Assembly (NCBI RefSeq): GCF_028858725.1
Contig: NC_084773.1
Location: 9,662,350 to 9,726,349 of the forward strand
Source: Colius striatus
Lineage: Eukaryota; Chordata; Aves; Coliiformes; Coliidae
Length of the DNA: 64,000 nucleotides
Direction: 5' to 3'
Shown: one piece after another, positions 1 to 10,956 of the stretch
Numbering within the stretch: position 1 is the first letter of the stretch
Layout of the letters: each line of letters starts with the position of its first letter
The notes under the pieces: generated by a model
The model's database searches: none
The model's input: only the letters and a program-made list of their open reading frames with translations
Told to the model about the DNA's origin: nothing
Made by a program: the position numbers and the translations under genes

Positions 1-1010
1 GCATTGACTGACACTGACACAGATTTTCAAAGGACTTGTGTAACATTTGTATAATTTAAGCCTGCAAATGAATAGCTTCTGACCTTTTAGTTTTTCAGCA
101 AAGCACCACTCCACACAAATACCTGTATTTTGTGGTTTGATAAAACTGTTGCTACCATCTCATTATTACCATAAATATGTTAAAACAAATGTAGAGCTTT
201 ATTCTGGACACATGATGTAGAGACACACAAGTATGTTGTGCTGAGCCAGCATAGGGCTACTTTTGGGCTCCTTTGTTTGCCTCTTTCATCATTATCACTT
301 TACCTTTAACGCCCTCCTATCTCATGAGGTCTTGCTGAGAGCCACTACTCCACGACTATAGCTTGGAGAATCTGCTAATAGAATTCAAAAGGTCATACTG
401 AAACTTTGTACATGCAAAAGAGAAGTTGACATATGTAGAATATGCTTTATATTCTAAATTGGTTAATCTTTATGAAGTTTTTAGAAGCCTTTGTCCAGTT
501 CAGTGTCATTACACTACAAAGATGCGTTTAACATTGATTTTTATCTATTTCACCAAGGACTTAAATATTTCCAAAATCTCATTCATTTTTACCCTTTAGT
601 TATTGCTTTAAATATTCCATTCCTTATAGCAGAGGCATGGTACCTAGTAATTCTTGATGTTCACTATTTTTCAAGTGTGGGAAATTATTTCCTTGAAATA
701 CACTTTTCTGCCAGTGTTTCTAAAATAACAAGAGTAGACTCATAAACAAGCTGTTTGCTACTCCTTTGAGCCTTAGAAAGAGCTTGTATAAAACAAACAA
801 AAAGACTAGCTTGTTAAATGGTTTACAAACCCCATAACAGCATACAGATACTGTAATGTTTTATAGGTGCTTGTGAGAGAATTCATGTGACATTATTATA
901 ATCAAGTATGTTTGAGTTTTACAACTGATAGCAGCTTTTCCTCCATTTATTAGCTGATGGTACTTAAAGGAGTAACAAAATTTCACTCAATTGCATTTTA
1001 TTCATTGCAG
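1..1010 (+). other. SLMAP: SLMAP intron, 5' end outside window
   Basis: This AT-rich stretch ends in a good 3' splice site (a pyrimidine/A-rich tract, then TTCATTGCAG at 1001-1010) directly before a recognisable SLMAP exon. I see no exon, transposon or RNA gene in it. The open frame at 491-745 lacks a splice context and resembles no known protein, so it is treated as chance. Confidence 0.8.
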
Positions 1011-1128
1011 GTGAACTTGAAAAGTTGAAGGCAGAGTGGAGTGCTTTGGAAGCTGAATGTGTTACACTAAGGAAGGAAAATACTTTGCTTACATCTGAGC
1101 TTCAGCGACAAGAGAAGGAGCTCTCTAG
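1011..1128 (+). CDS. SLMAP: SLMAP coiled-coil exon (internal)
   Basis: This internal exon of the sarcolemma-associated protein begins after TTCATTGCAG and ends at CTCTCTAG with donor GTAAGG. It starts with two bases completing a codon, encodes 38 full residues (ELEKLKAEWSALEAEC... to ...QRQEKELS) and leaves two bases (AG), which the next exon completes to Ser. The Leu, Glu and Lys heptad pattern is that of the long C-terminal coiled coil of SLMAP. From family knowledge, SLMAP has an N-terminal FHA domain, long coiled coils and a C-terminal membrane anchor. It acts at the sarcoplasmic reticulum, ER, nuclear envelope and centrosome, and is a STRIPAK complex subunit linked to Hippo kinase control. 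Identity rests on recognition of the SLMAP sequence and on the matching exons downstream. Confidence 0.93.
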
Positions 1129-1717
1129 GTAAGGGCACAATGGATTTGTCTAGGAGAGTATCAAGCTGAGGAGTGTTTATTGTTGTCTTCACAAAAGTGA
1201 TACTAGATGTCTGGTGGTGTTTCAGTAAATGTATTGACATTTCATATATATATATCATAGTATTGGGCTGAACACACTTTCACACCAAATGACTATACCA
1301 AGCTATCTTTTGCTATTTTGCAAACCCATCCATATTATTTGTCTTATCACCGTAAGGTAACCTGACTTACTTTGCTGCTTTTGATAAGAATGTAATAAAC
1401 ACTTAGTGAATAATAAAGTAAATTAAGACACTAAAATGATGAATGATAAATTATTTAAACTATAGTTTATGGTGAATTATGCACACTAAGCTGTGCACAT
1501 ATATTTAAAAGTAAGCCTTTACTCAGCCTTTTGTGTCAGTGCTTTGTATAGGGAGATAATGATCTGTACTTCTATGCTGCTTCTAAGTTGCTATTTCCAT
1601 ATTAAAATCTTTGTGAATCTTTGTGTGAATCTTTGGAGGATGAAAAGTGTGTTAAAAAAATCTCTTGTTCTTTACAATTTAAAACACATGAAGAATCAGT
1701 TGGATTTTGTTTTTCAG
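1129..1717 (+). other. SLMAP: SLMAP intron
   Basis: The intron runs from GTAAGG at 1129 to TTTTTCAG ending at 1717. It is AT-rich with a short TA run near 1241-1252. Nothing else is recognisable. Confidence 0.88.
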
Positions 1718-1889
1718 CTCTCAGAAACAGAGCTTAGCACTAACCAGCGATATAAGTGTTCTGGAAATGTCTCGAAAGGAACTTGAAAATCAGATGGGAT
1801 CTTTGAGAGAAAAGCATCAACGAGATGCAGCTAGTCTAAAAAGCCAACTTAGTGAAGCTGAGAGTCAAGCAAAAGATGTTCAGAAAGAG
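1718..1889 (+). CDS. SLMAP: SLMAP coiled-coil exon (internal)
   Basis: The exon is preceded by the polypyrimidine tract and AG of TTTTGTTTTTCAG and followed by the donor GAG|GTAACA. Its first base completes a Ser codon with the previous exon, then 57 codons follow (SQKQSLALTSD... to ...AKDVQKE), ending in phase 0. The encoded segment is highly charged with regular Leu spacing, as expected for coiled coil. The SQKQSL and SRKELENQ motifs are characteristic of SLMAP. The donor GTAACA is weaker than its neighbours. Confidence 0.95.
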
Positions 1890-3211
1890 GTAACACGAAA
1901 CATCATTTCTGTTCTGAGAGAATGTGATGGTCAATGACTTTTAAGCTAAATTAAAGGGAAAAATATAAGATTTCTGATAATGAAAATTTTTCATGCTTTT
2001 TATTGCAAATATTTTATGGTAGCTAACAATATATAATCTGGGGGGTAAATCTAAAAAGAAGTGTTTCAGATAAAATGACTTGCATATGTTTTGGGAACTT
2101 CCTAAAGTTTACTTTTGTGCGCTACCTTAATTTGTTTTTAAGCTGGTTCAGGCAGGTAAAAACCCCTTTTTGAGACTCTTCCTGAGCATCATGGTATAAA
2201 GTCTCATTGTATCTTTTGAATCAAAATTAATTCTTTTTAGACTATATAAATATATAGATTTAAACTCTTTATTTGGCAGTGGGACTACACATTCTTTACA
2301 AGGATCTCTTTTCATCAAGTTAGCATTTTGAACATGTATTTCATCTGCCTAGCCTCTAAAAATAATGTCTGCAAGAAGGCTATAGTCTCCAACAATTACC
2401 TTTCTCTTATGAGCATTTTGAGTGTTTTCCTCAGTCACAACTTCCAGTTTCTTTTGCAGTCCTTTTCTGTGCTTTGTCATTAATTCACCCATGACATTCC
2501 TTACTGTTTTCAGAATTTGAAGAACCCCGTCTTGTGAGTCAGTTTTTGTAATCAGGTCTATTTGTAAAGATGCCTCATCTTAAATTTGTGGTAGATGCCA
2601 GTACTGAAAGTCATTGATTTTGTTGCTACTAATCCCTGTCATGAGGGCTACTAGAAAGCTTGTGATCTATAGAACAAATGGAATGTGAGTTTGAAACGGG
2701 AGAAGCTGCCTATGCTTAGTAACATGAGACACATTCATTCAGCGTTGTTTATACTTGATTCACACTGAGCACATTATTAATGCCTTTCTTACTCATGTAA
2801 AATTTTTTCACTGATTTGATTGGCATTGCTATTTAAGCTACAGCCTAGATGTAAGACTACTTGTTCTCCTGTTTCTTGCTTTATCTTCATAGTTTTTACA
2901 GTACTTTCCAACATGATAATGAGTAATTGTTTGGGTATGAGAGATGAATTAGTGCCTTGCATTTACGTAATATTTCTCTGCCTTTAGTCATCCTAGCCCT
3001 TCAAAGTCAAGGACAAAAATCTTCACTTAGTTTAGATTTTGTAATTTTCTATGATTTTTCTTCCCTTTTTGTTTTTTTATGAAAAGGGAGTGTACAGATC
3101 CAAGGTGAGTTACTCTAGGCAGATGACAGGAAAGGAAGCTATGCACTAAACAAATATAAGCATGTGTTTTGGTGTCTGGAGGACTGCAGACTGTTCTCTC
3201 TTTGTCTTTAG
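1890..3211 (+). other. SLMAP: SLMAP intron
   Basis: The intron lies between the donor GTAACA (1890) and the acceptor TTTGTCTTTAG (ends 3211). It is AT-rich. A MEF2-like word CTAAAAATAA is present at 2356-2365 but is not above chance expectation. No transposon or RNA gene was recognised. Confidence 0.88.
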
Positions 3212-3346
3212 TATGAAAGAACACAGACTGTGCTCTCAGAGATGAAGGCAAAGTATGAGATGGCTGAACAAGAAAACCAGTCACTTACAGAGGAGCTCAA
3301 ACAGTGTAAAGAAAACCTGAAGCTGCTACAAGAAAAAGGAAACAAC
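3212..3346 (+). CDS. SLMAP: SLMAP coiled-coil exon before the alternative tails
   Basis: The exon has exactly 45 codons, phase 0 at both ends, reading YERTQTVLSEMKAKYEMAEQ... to ...LKLLQEKGNN. The acceptor is TTTGTCTTTAG and the donor AAC|GTAAGT is close to consensus. It is the last constitutive coding exon: both alternative C-terminal exons downstream start in phase 0 and can join in frame after GNN. The KYEMAEQENQSLTEELKQC stretch continues the coiled coil up to the membrane-anchor junction. Confidence 0.95.
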
Positions 3347-6300
3347 GTAAGTCTGTACAAAATATGCAGGGAAGTTGGCTTATGACACTGACAATTCTGT
3401 TGATTGAGGGAATGTGTAAGTGTCAAGTAGAAAAGGATGGACTTTAAAGAAAAAGGCTATGTACCTTATTACATGCAAAGTTCCGTTCTGGTACTACCTG
3501 CTCAAATTTGCAGGTCATTACACTGTTACAGTTACACATACAAGTTAAGTTTACAGCTCTGTGACAGTTTTATTATGGTCCTAGATATCTGCTGCCTTGC
3601 AAAAATCTGTCTTTAGTGACACAAAATTAAGGAAAACTCTATAATTTTGTAGAGTGATACCTAAGTAAAAGCTGAGAAACCAGTATCCAAATGAGTTAAG
3701 CAAGCTTTTTGAAGAATCTTAAATTAGTTTTTATTACAATGAGTGCTCCCTCCTTACTCTTGCTCGTGCTTCTTAACAGTGAATATCCCCGATTGGCTCA
3801 TGCTTTAAACAGTGAACTGTCCTTTCTATTGACTAATGAAAGTATTATTTTCTCTTGAAGTGAATTTAAGAGCTGGTGTCATTAGAATCGAGTTTACAGC
3901 TAGAGACAACTTGTTTTTATACTTAAATCTTTGAAGACCTCCAACGATGTGTCAGAAATGTTACAGGGTGGTCATGGCCTTCTTTTAGACACCTTACTAC
4001 CCTGGGATGGCTGGTGTATCATCTTCCTGTAGTGCCGCTATGATCAATGCAGAGGGAACCACTCTTGTGGTGGACAGTACAAAACAGGATTAAGGGATGC
4101 TCTATAATAGCCATTTAGAAAACTTTTTACAGGTCGCATCCTCTAAAATCAGCTGGCTGCTAGATGCCCAAAGTTTGTATGAATAATCTTCCCATAGCCA
4201 GTTGCTGAATGTAAACCTCTAATGTAGTAGGACTGTCAAAGATGTAAAGAATTCAAAGCCTTTCTTAGTTTTTTTAGACAAATTTTCACGAATATAACAC
4301 TGTAATTCTCTTGGAACCTGCTTCACGCTTAGAGTTCTCCTGCAATGCTCAGATAATATTGAGTTTCTAAAGTAGGCAAAAGTTAAAAAACAACCAACCA
4401 AAAACCACCCATTCTAATCGAAGAGATCACACGGAGTAAATAATTGTAAAAGTGAGATTTTTTTTGTTCTGTTAAAAACAACCTCAGGATTAAATTCATC
4501 AGTGAAAAAAGAGGGATAGTTACGGGAAGAAATACTGGGACAGTAATTAGAGCACCTGACGAAAGCAGAAAAGCTTGCAAGGTAAAGGGAATTCTAGGAA
4601 GAATGTGGGGTGAGTATTTGAATGAAATCAGGAACCACAGCAGCTGCCAAAATCTGCTTTCGCAGGAGGAGTTAGTTACGACAGTTGAAACCTGGAGGTC
4701 AGCGTCCAGCCATATAAGGACTTGCAGGACAAGCTTGCCCTTCAAGCAAGCATTGCTCACAGTTAGTTATGCAAAACACATCTATCTTGTGGTTTATTTG
4801 AAGCATGATGGATACTGAGCTGAGTTCCAAGGTCAAATTTTTCAAGTACCATTGTCCCCTTCTGCTGGAGTTGTAATTTGTTACTTCATTTCTGAGGACA
4901 GTGTCCCACAGGAAGTGACTTCCCACTGTGGGATTTGATTTATTCCTTTTTGCAGCCCATCTGTACCTGAGTTTGCATATCTTCATACTTTAATACACGA
5001 TGCACATTGTTGATGAAGCACCTACTTAAATGTTCCTCAAGGAGAATTTGTTATATGTTGATAAGTTTGTGAGAGGGAAAATTTTGTTGTTTGGAGGCAA
5101 TTTCATTTAATGTGGGGGATATTTATCATCTGTTTCATTTGCCAGGATGTCTCAGCCATAAATTCATATAACTTCCAAATAAAAATAAATCTACAGGCTT
5201 GTTCAGTGAACTAACAAATGTTAGAAAAGATAAGGCTTCTGTGCTCCATTTGGGATGTCATTTAAATATTAAGTTTTTATACTTACATTTTAGGTTTTTT
5301 TAAAAATGGCAGTGCTGTGTTCTGAAATGCTTAGCAGTGTGATGTACTACTCGTGCTTGCATGCTTGGAGTCACTGATTATTTCCTGATGCGCTTTATAT
5401 ACAGATTTATATATGTGAGTGGTTTGAGAACATTTGCTACTCTGGTTGACTTAAACTTCTGGCACTTTTTTGAACACTGCTGTGATTATTTCTACCAACA
5501 TGATTTTTGTGGGAAGGTGGCACTCCTGATTCGTGGCACCAATGACACAAAAATAATCCTGCATGAAATTGACTTCAACAGTTACATGTAATCTTTCCAT
5601 TAAATATTTACCTTGATTAAAACAGGTCAAAACTGAATGGCAGAGACTAGAATACTTTTTAAAATTCCTGTGTTTTGAACCATATTGAAGGTTCTGTGAT
5701 TAAGTGACCTGTACAAATTCATAACAGGATGAGATTTTATTTTCGAATTACAATCTCTTAGAAAACATGGAATTATTACTTATTTGTTTGTTTGTTTGAA
5801 CAAAATCAAGGTGGCTTCGGCACAAATAAGTTCTTGAAATATTTCGCATGGTTTGAACTTAACCTCTGTGTGTCTTTGTGTGTGCACAAATATAGAGGCT
5901 AGGATACAAAGAGAGCAGGTATCTTCCAAGGACAGATGAAAAAGAATTTAGGCCCATTTTTGCTTTCAATTTATCATATTAAGGATAGAAGCTGTCCATC
6001 CAGAATGTGAAGTAATTTACAGTTAATTGAACTTAGCTGAGAAAATGCCATAAGCTAAATGAGCCCTTCAGTCTTGTCAGGTGGAGTTGGGCCCAGCTGC
6101 AATGTTTGATCAATTTTTAGAATTGTATTTGGTCAGAAGGCTGCTGATCTGCTAGAGAGATGCTGATCTTTGTGGTATCTCTAGTTGAAAAGTACTTTCC
6201 CTGCTTTATAGTACTTGATGTTATTGTATAACCATGTTACAATCTCATCGAAATGTCTGAACTACTGGGTTTGCCTGTGGACATAGTTGTAATTGATTCA

Positions 6301-6759
6301 CTAATGAAGGCTGATGATGGAAAATGGGAAAGGCTATCTAGTAAGGAGTGAATAAGTAGCTGAAAAACTCAGTATCTGATGTGAGTCTTTTCTACCTTAA
6401 GAAATCCACATGGGATTTCCTATCGCTTATAAAAACTAAAATCAACTATAAATAAGATACAGGCAAATCAGCTTAAGATTTGTATTGGTTTGAAGTGCTA
6501 AATTCCAAGTTGTGACAAGAGGTTTCTTAGGACATTTTCTGCTTCCTTCCCTTGATTTTTAAACATCCATCCCTGTTCATTTGAGTAGAATGGTGTACTA
6601 ACTTTGTATACCAGATTAGATAATGCTGTATTGTGTTAGATGTCTTTAATACATTTCAATTAAAACAAAACTCACTGACTTATTTTCCCCTCTCTAAATC
6701 ATCTTTACCTGATTGATTTATAGCACAAAGTGATTTTTAATATCCCTTCCCTTCTTTAG
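3347..6759 (+). other. SLMAP: SLMAP intron upstream of cassette exon
   Basis: This 3.4-kb AT-rich intron ends with a strong pyrimidine tract (TTAATATCCCTTCCCTTCTTTAG). A perfect CArG-consensus word (CCATATAAGG) lies at 4710-4719 and a TTTG run at about 5783-5798. Overlapping minus-strand open frames at 4383-4760 and 4699-4986 have no recognisable domain and no splice or promoter context. I see no exon in it. Confidence 0.85.
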
Positions 6760-6849
6760 CCTTCCATATTACAACCCGTCCCAGCCGTATTCATCGGCCT
6801 AATCCTGGCTTTCCTGTATTGGTGTTACGGCCCATTGTGGTAGCGAAAG
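6760..6849 (+). CDS. SLMAP: SLMAP alternative cassette exon, tail anchor 1 (stop at 6841-6843)
   Basis: After CTTCTTTAG the frame reads PSILQPVPAVFIGLILAFLY then WCYGPLW and TAG at 6841-6843, giving 27 residues. About 17 of these form a hydrophobic segment ending in the aromatic WCYGPLW cap, and this is one of the two known SLMAP C-terminal membrane anchors. The exon probably continues six bases past the stop to AAAG|GTACAAG, giving a 90-bp exon divisible by three. The donor is non-consensus at +4, as is common for regulated exons. If the exon is included, translation ends here and the downstream terminal exon becomes 3'UTR; if it is skipped, the other anchor is used. No polyadenylation signal follows closely, supporting a cassette rather than a terminal exon. 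Confidence 0.92.
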
Positions 6850-7897
6850 GTACAAGCACTACTGTTCAGTCGATGTATGTTTGTCCCTCTCACCTGTTTG
6901 TGCCATTTCTGTATAAAATAGTGCATGGTGAAATGCTCACAGGTATTTCTTTACCTGAAGCAAACCCTTCATTTAATACGCCATTCTGTTGATACTGATG
7001 AGCTGAGCAATCAACTAATCATTTAACATCTGTGTGATTTAATTTTTTTTAAATTCTAACAATGAATTTTGCTCTAACTGGTTCTGAATGTGCCTCTTCT
7101 AACTGCGTCTCAGTTTGTCTTCAGCAAATGAGCTACCTTTTGCACAATGCTGTGATGCTAGGGCCTGTAAGAAAACCTAATTGCTTAATTAACTTTGAAA
7201 AAATGAAGAGTTTGCCTCTAAATAATAAGAAAAATCAACAAGCTTTTATTCCTATTTATGGACTAAGAAACTCCTCTCTGGCTCTAAACACTTAAATTTT
7301 TCTCACTATTGCTATGAAGAAGATGGAAAAACAGACAAGATGAGAAATAGGCGGTTGGTTTGTATTCTGAACTCTCAGCTTGCATTTTCTCTAACATCTC
7401 TCAGTGTGTCCTCCTCTTCAAATGTTATTGTCATGAAATGTTGAGACAGTCCGTTAGAAATGATGATGTTCGGATCTGCTACAAACTGATTTCATAGATC
7501 TGCATTTAAACATTCAAAAGCTAAGTTAAAGATGTCAGTACTGCATAAACCTCTGTCTAGTGATGATGTGGCACAAGCAATGTTTTAAACATCTTAAGCC
7601 CTCACGTGTTAAATAGCAGATTTCTTTGAGGTGCATACAGTAATGAAGCTGGAAATATGGAACTGCCAAAAGTTCTCCTGAAGATCCTCAGTCGTGAAGG
7701 GTTGTGAAGTTCCCTTTGCTAGAAAAACATGGTTTACTGTGATGCTCTAAGTCAGGACTAGCCTGCAGTAGGGCTTATGGGTAACATTTTAGTGATACCT
7801 ATCAGCAGGTACTCAGGACTTTCAGGAACCACAGGGTAAACTGATTAGTATGAATTAGAACAAATATGATATTGATTTTTTTTTTCTCTCCACACAG
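6850..7897 (+). other. SLMAP: SLMAP intron between the two tail exons
   Basis: The intron runs from the weak donor GTACAAG to the strong acceptor (T-rich tract then CTCTCCACACAG) ending at 7897. It contains a UGCAUG element at 6922-6927. The open frame at 7062-7295 has no recognisable homology and is read as chance. Confidence 0.85.
6922..6927 (+). promoter_or_regulatory. UGCAUG, candidate RBFOX splicing enhancer
   Basis: TGCATG occurs 73 nt downstream of the cassette exon donor. RBFOX proteins bind this hexamer, and sites in the downstream intron generally promote inclusion of the upstream exon in heart, muscle and brain. The position fits a role in choosing the SLMAP tail anchor. A single hexamer has roughly a 5 percent chance of occurring in 200 nt, so conservation in other birds and mammals is needed. 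Confidence 0.45.
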
Positions 7898-7987
7898 AGA
7901 CAATGGCCTTGGATGCCTGTGATGGCAGCTTTGGTTGCTGTAACAGCCGTGGTGCTGTACCCAGGCCTAACCAGAGCCTCTCCATGA
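7898..7987 (+). CDS. SLMAP: SLMAP terminal coding exon, tail anchor 2
   Basis: After CCACACAG the phase-0 frame reads RQWPWMPVMAALVAVTAVVL followed by YPGLTRASP and TGA at 7985-7987, giving 29 residues. The central MAALVAVTAVVL is a transmembrane segment with a short polar tail, typical of tail-anchored proteins inserted after translation with the bulk of the protein in the cytosol. It is recognisably the second known SLMAP anchor (WPWMP ... TRASP). It is used when the upstream cassette exon is skipped, joining directly to ...EKGNN. Confidence 0.95.
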   Translation, partial: RQWPWMPVMAALVAVTAVVLYPGLTRASP

Positions 7988-8165
7988 GAACTGTTGTTGA
8001 ATCCATACACCGTCCTCCCTTTAGAAGCTGGCAACATTCATATACTGAGGGAAAACAGATTAATTCTCTTCCTTTTTACCTCTTAATACAGCACAGCTCC
8101 GCGTGAGAACAGCAGTAGGGTCATTCGCTTTAAACTGTATAAAATGTATCTGTCTATAAAGAGGG

Positions 8166-8171
8166 AATAAA
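8166..8171 (+). terminator. SLMAP: Proximal SLMAP polyadenylation signal
   Basis: AATAAA lies 178 nt after the terminal stop codon, and a GT-containing stretch (ACTGTGAGC) follows about 20 nt later. It would give a short 3'UTR. Confidence 0.6.
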
Positions 8172-9806
8172 ATTGTTATTCATCATACTGTGAGCAATAT
8201 TTTTGCTTACAATTTCATGCAAGTTTTAAATTAGTATGTTGGGATTCTGAATACTATAATGGTGGCCTAAAGTAGGCTTCTTGGTACCAAATTATTTATA
8301 ATGGCTAGGGTTGTGGACACTTAGTTTGGAATCTGATTGACAGATTTAAAAGGAAAAAATACACTTCTGATTTGGACACCCAAGCCAAGTAACCTTGAAG
8401 ATACTCTGGAAACAAGATGCAATGTGCTCAGTGCCTTTCAGTATGACTTTTTTTTTTAACTGCTATACCATTTTACTTGCTGTTAGTCACTGAGCTTTGG
8501 GAACAAGACTTAAGAAAACTTTTCTTACCATGCCTTTTGAAGGAAGCATATTTTTCTTTGATAAGGATTGCTTTAATAATGATTTTTGGGAATAAACACA
8601 ATTCATGTCCAGCCTTAAAGAGATAAGAGATATTGGTGGTGAAGACCAGCCTAAAGTATTTGGTGTGCGCGTGTGCGAGTGCAAACATGTGTGTGTTCTT
8701 GAGTGAACTAAGGTATTTCTGGGAGCAAGTACTTGGTCATTTGATGGACATAGTGCAGTGATTCAACTTACATTAACTTTAGTCTGAATGTAATTTATTA
8801 AATTTCATATATTTAAAGAAATATGTTCTTTAAAAGTATGAATACTTTCTCACATATCACATGTATCAATTTATTTTTTTCAGTCATTCGATACTTTCTG
8901 ACTTGAGCTGGAGAAGCTCTTTAGATAAGCTTTTGTTGACGTAACTTGTAACTGCTACAGCACGTCTGTGATTAGCTGGAAAACAGCTAAGATACATAAA
9001 ATGCTACAAAATTGGAATCATATACCTGATGAAACACTGTCAGGTGAAGATGATTTTAATTTGGTAGTAAAATTTTGTGCATCCTCATCACATGGCTGTA
9101 AGTATGATGCAGTGGTCCCCATTACAAGGTTTATTTTCCTTACCTAAGTACTATAACTATTGCTATTCGCTGACTTTTGGTGGGAATCACTGTAGTTAGT
9201 GCTGAGTTAAAAGTAGACTGTAGTTGTCTTGTTCAGCTCAACAGTTCTGTCAAAAAAGTTTATTAAAGACTTAAAGAATATGCTAAAGAATGGTCAAGTA
9301 AAATGGCTGTGTTAAAGAAAACTTCAAAATAGGGAGGTAATCTCAGCAATTCAATTGGCTTTAAGGAATGTTTTGGCAATTGACAGTTTAAATACTTAAA
9401 TAGAAATTTAGCATATAATTCACTTTGTGAGGTTTTAAGGGTCATTGTCCTTTAATTAAAGGTTCTGTCGTAAGTTACATGGGTTTTGCTAATGGGAGGA
9501 TTATTAGTTGGAAAAAATAGTCCACAAGTGACTTGTAGAAAATAAATATTGTCATTTAGCTCATTCATTTCATCCTTTTCAGTTACAGGAAGCCACCCAA
9601 CCACAGAACACTCGTATGCCAGTGGTACTTAGTACCTCTTGTATATAGGTTATTGCAAATATTGTTCTGAAATGCTTAACTTCAGAATTACATTTTTTAA
9701 GGTAAATAATTGTTTTAAATCTATTTTGTAAAGATATAAAAATACAATAGAATTTCTGGAGTACAGATTAAACTATTTGCACTAACACACGTGATGTGCA
9801 TGATTT

Positions 9807-9812
9807 AATAAA
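9807..9812 (+). terminator. SLMAP: Possible middle SLMAP polyadenylation signal
   Basis: The overlapping AATAAAATAA is followed within about 30 nt by a T/G-rich stretch (TGCATGTTTGAGTTG). This is a plausible alternative cleavage signal. Confidence 0.4.
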
Positions 9813-10950
9813 ATAACTTTACTCTCCCTATGCATGTTTGAGTTGAATGTCATTTGAAAACAAAAGATTTGTGCTAAGTTTCTTTTGCACTAGGTACTGC
9901 CACAGTTACTAGGCACAATGTATGCAGCATGCCCAGTAATAGCAAAATACTTTTGTTTTGATTTTTTACCTTGTATTTCACATTTGCACCGGCTTAAAGT
10001 CTTGTCTAGCTGATCTCTCTCCTGGCTGTGGTTTTCAGAAAGAAGGAGGGGGAGGAGAGAGCCATCGAAGGCTTGGGAGGGTATTGCCATGGAGGCCACA
10101 AGACAAAGTGTTCACAACTGAAGGGTGGATTGTGCCTGTGGCAGGAGTTGAGATGGGGAAGCAGTGGCTGCAGATAGCGAGGCAGCAGTGGAAAGCCCTT
10201 CTAGGGGAAGGGAGCGTGATCGCTGCCTCTGCTTTAGTATCCGTATTTGTCCTTCTTTCAGCTACTGTTTCTCTTCCAATGGATTCTGTTCCCTCCTCCT
10301 TGCCAGTAGCATGTAGACATGGTGTGAGGAGGTGGAGTGGAGTGTGGTGGATCAGGGGTCCCTCCTAGGCAGCAGCACAGAAGGTGCTGGTTTCCCTGGG
10401 CCCAGCCCCAGGTGAACATCACTGCCTGTGACATGAGCTGCTGCTTGTATTAAAGACAAATGTCTGACCTTCAGAAATCTTTAAAGTATCAGAGAGTTAA
10501 AAATTGAGACCCAACATGGTTGTATGAAAGGAGAAAGATTTCTAATTTAAATACAAGCATGTGTGCATATTTGTAGTATATACACAGGTGCATAGTACAC
10601 ATTGCATGGGGGCTTGTGCTTACAAGTATACCTGTGGTTCCCTAATACAGTGCCTTTCCCACGAGTTCTTGACATTTGCATGTTCAAAATGATCAGGAGT
10701 GAGCTAAAATGCACAGTTTACTCTTTCGTTGTGAGAATCCCTGGAGAAGGATTAGATAACTGGGAAGCTGCTGTTCACTGCTTTGATACTAAAGCAGCTA
10801 GTGGAGTTATTTTGCAAGCACTCTATGCACAAACCTTGCTGGTTTTTCGTTGCATTTGTTAATGATAACTGTGTATGCTCTTTTACATTCATATTTAGGT
10901 CCTTTTCCTTTAACTGGGAAACTTGATGATCTAAGCCTTGGAGTTACTGT

Positions 10951-10956
10951 AATAAA
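10951..10956 (+). terminator. SLMAP: Possible distal SLMAP polyadenylation signal
   Basis: AATAAA is followed by CACAAATGTGTAAG about 20 nt on. It would give a 3'UTR of roughly 3 kb. It is inferred only. Confidence 0.4.

Noticed and set aside
7903..8106. 67-codon + strand frame overlapping the SLMAP terminal exon
   Set aside because: It is a shifted frame over the true exon; the in-frame reading from the splice site gives the SLMAP tail anchor instead.
9958..10368. 136-codon frame within the SLMAP 3' region
   Set aside because: It lies after the SLMAP stop in a likely 3'UTR, with no homology I recognise and an atypical, low-complexity Gly-rich part.
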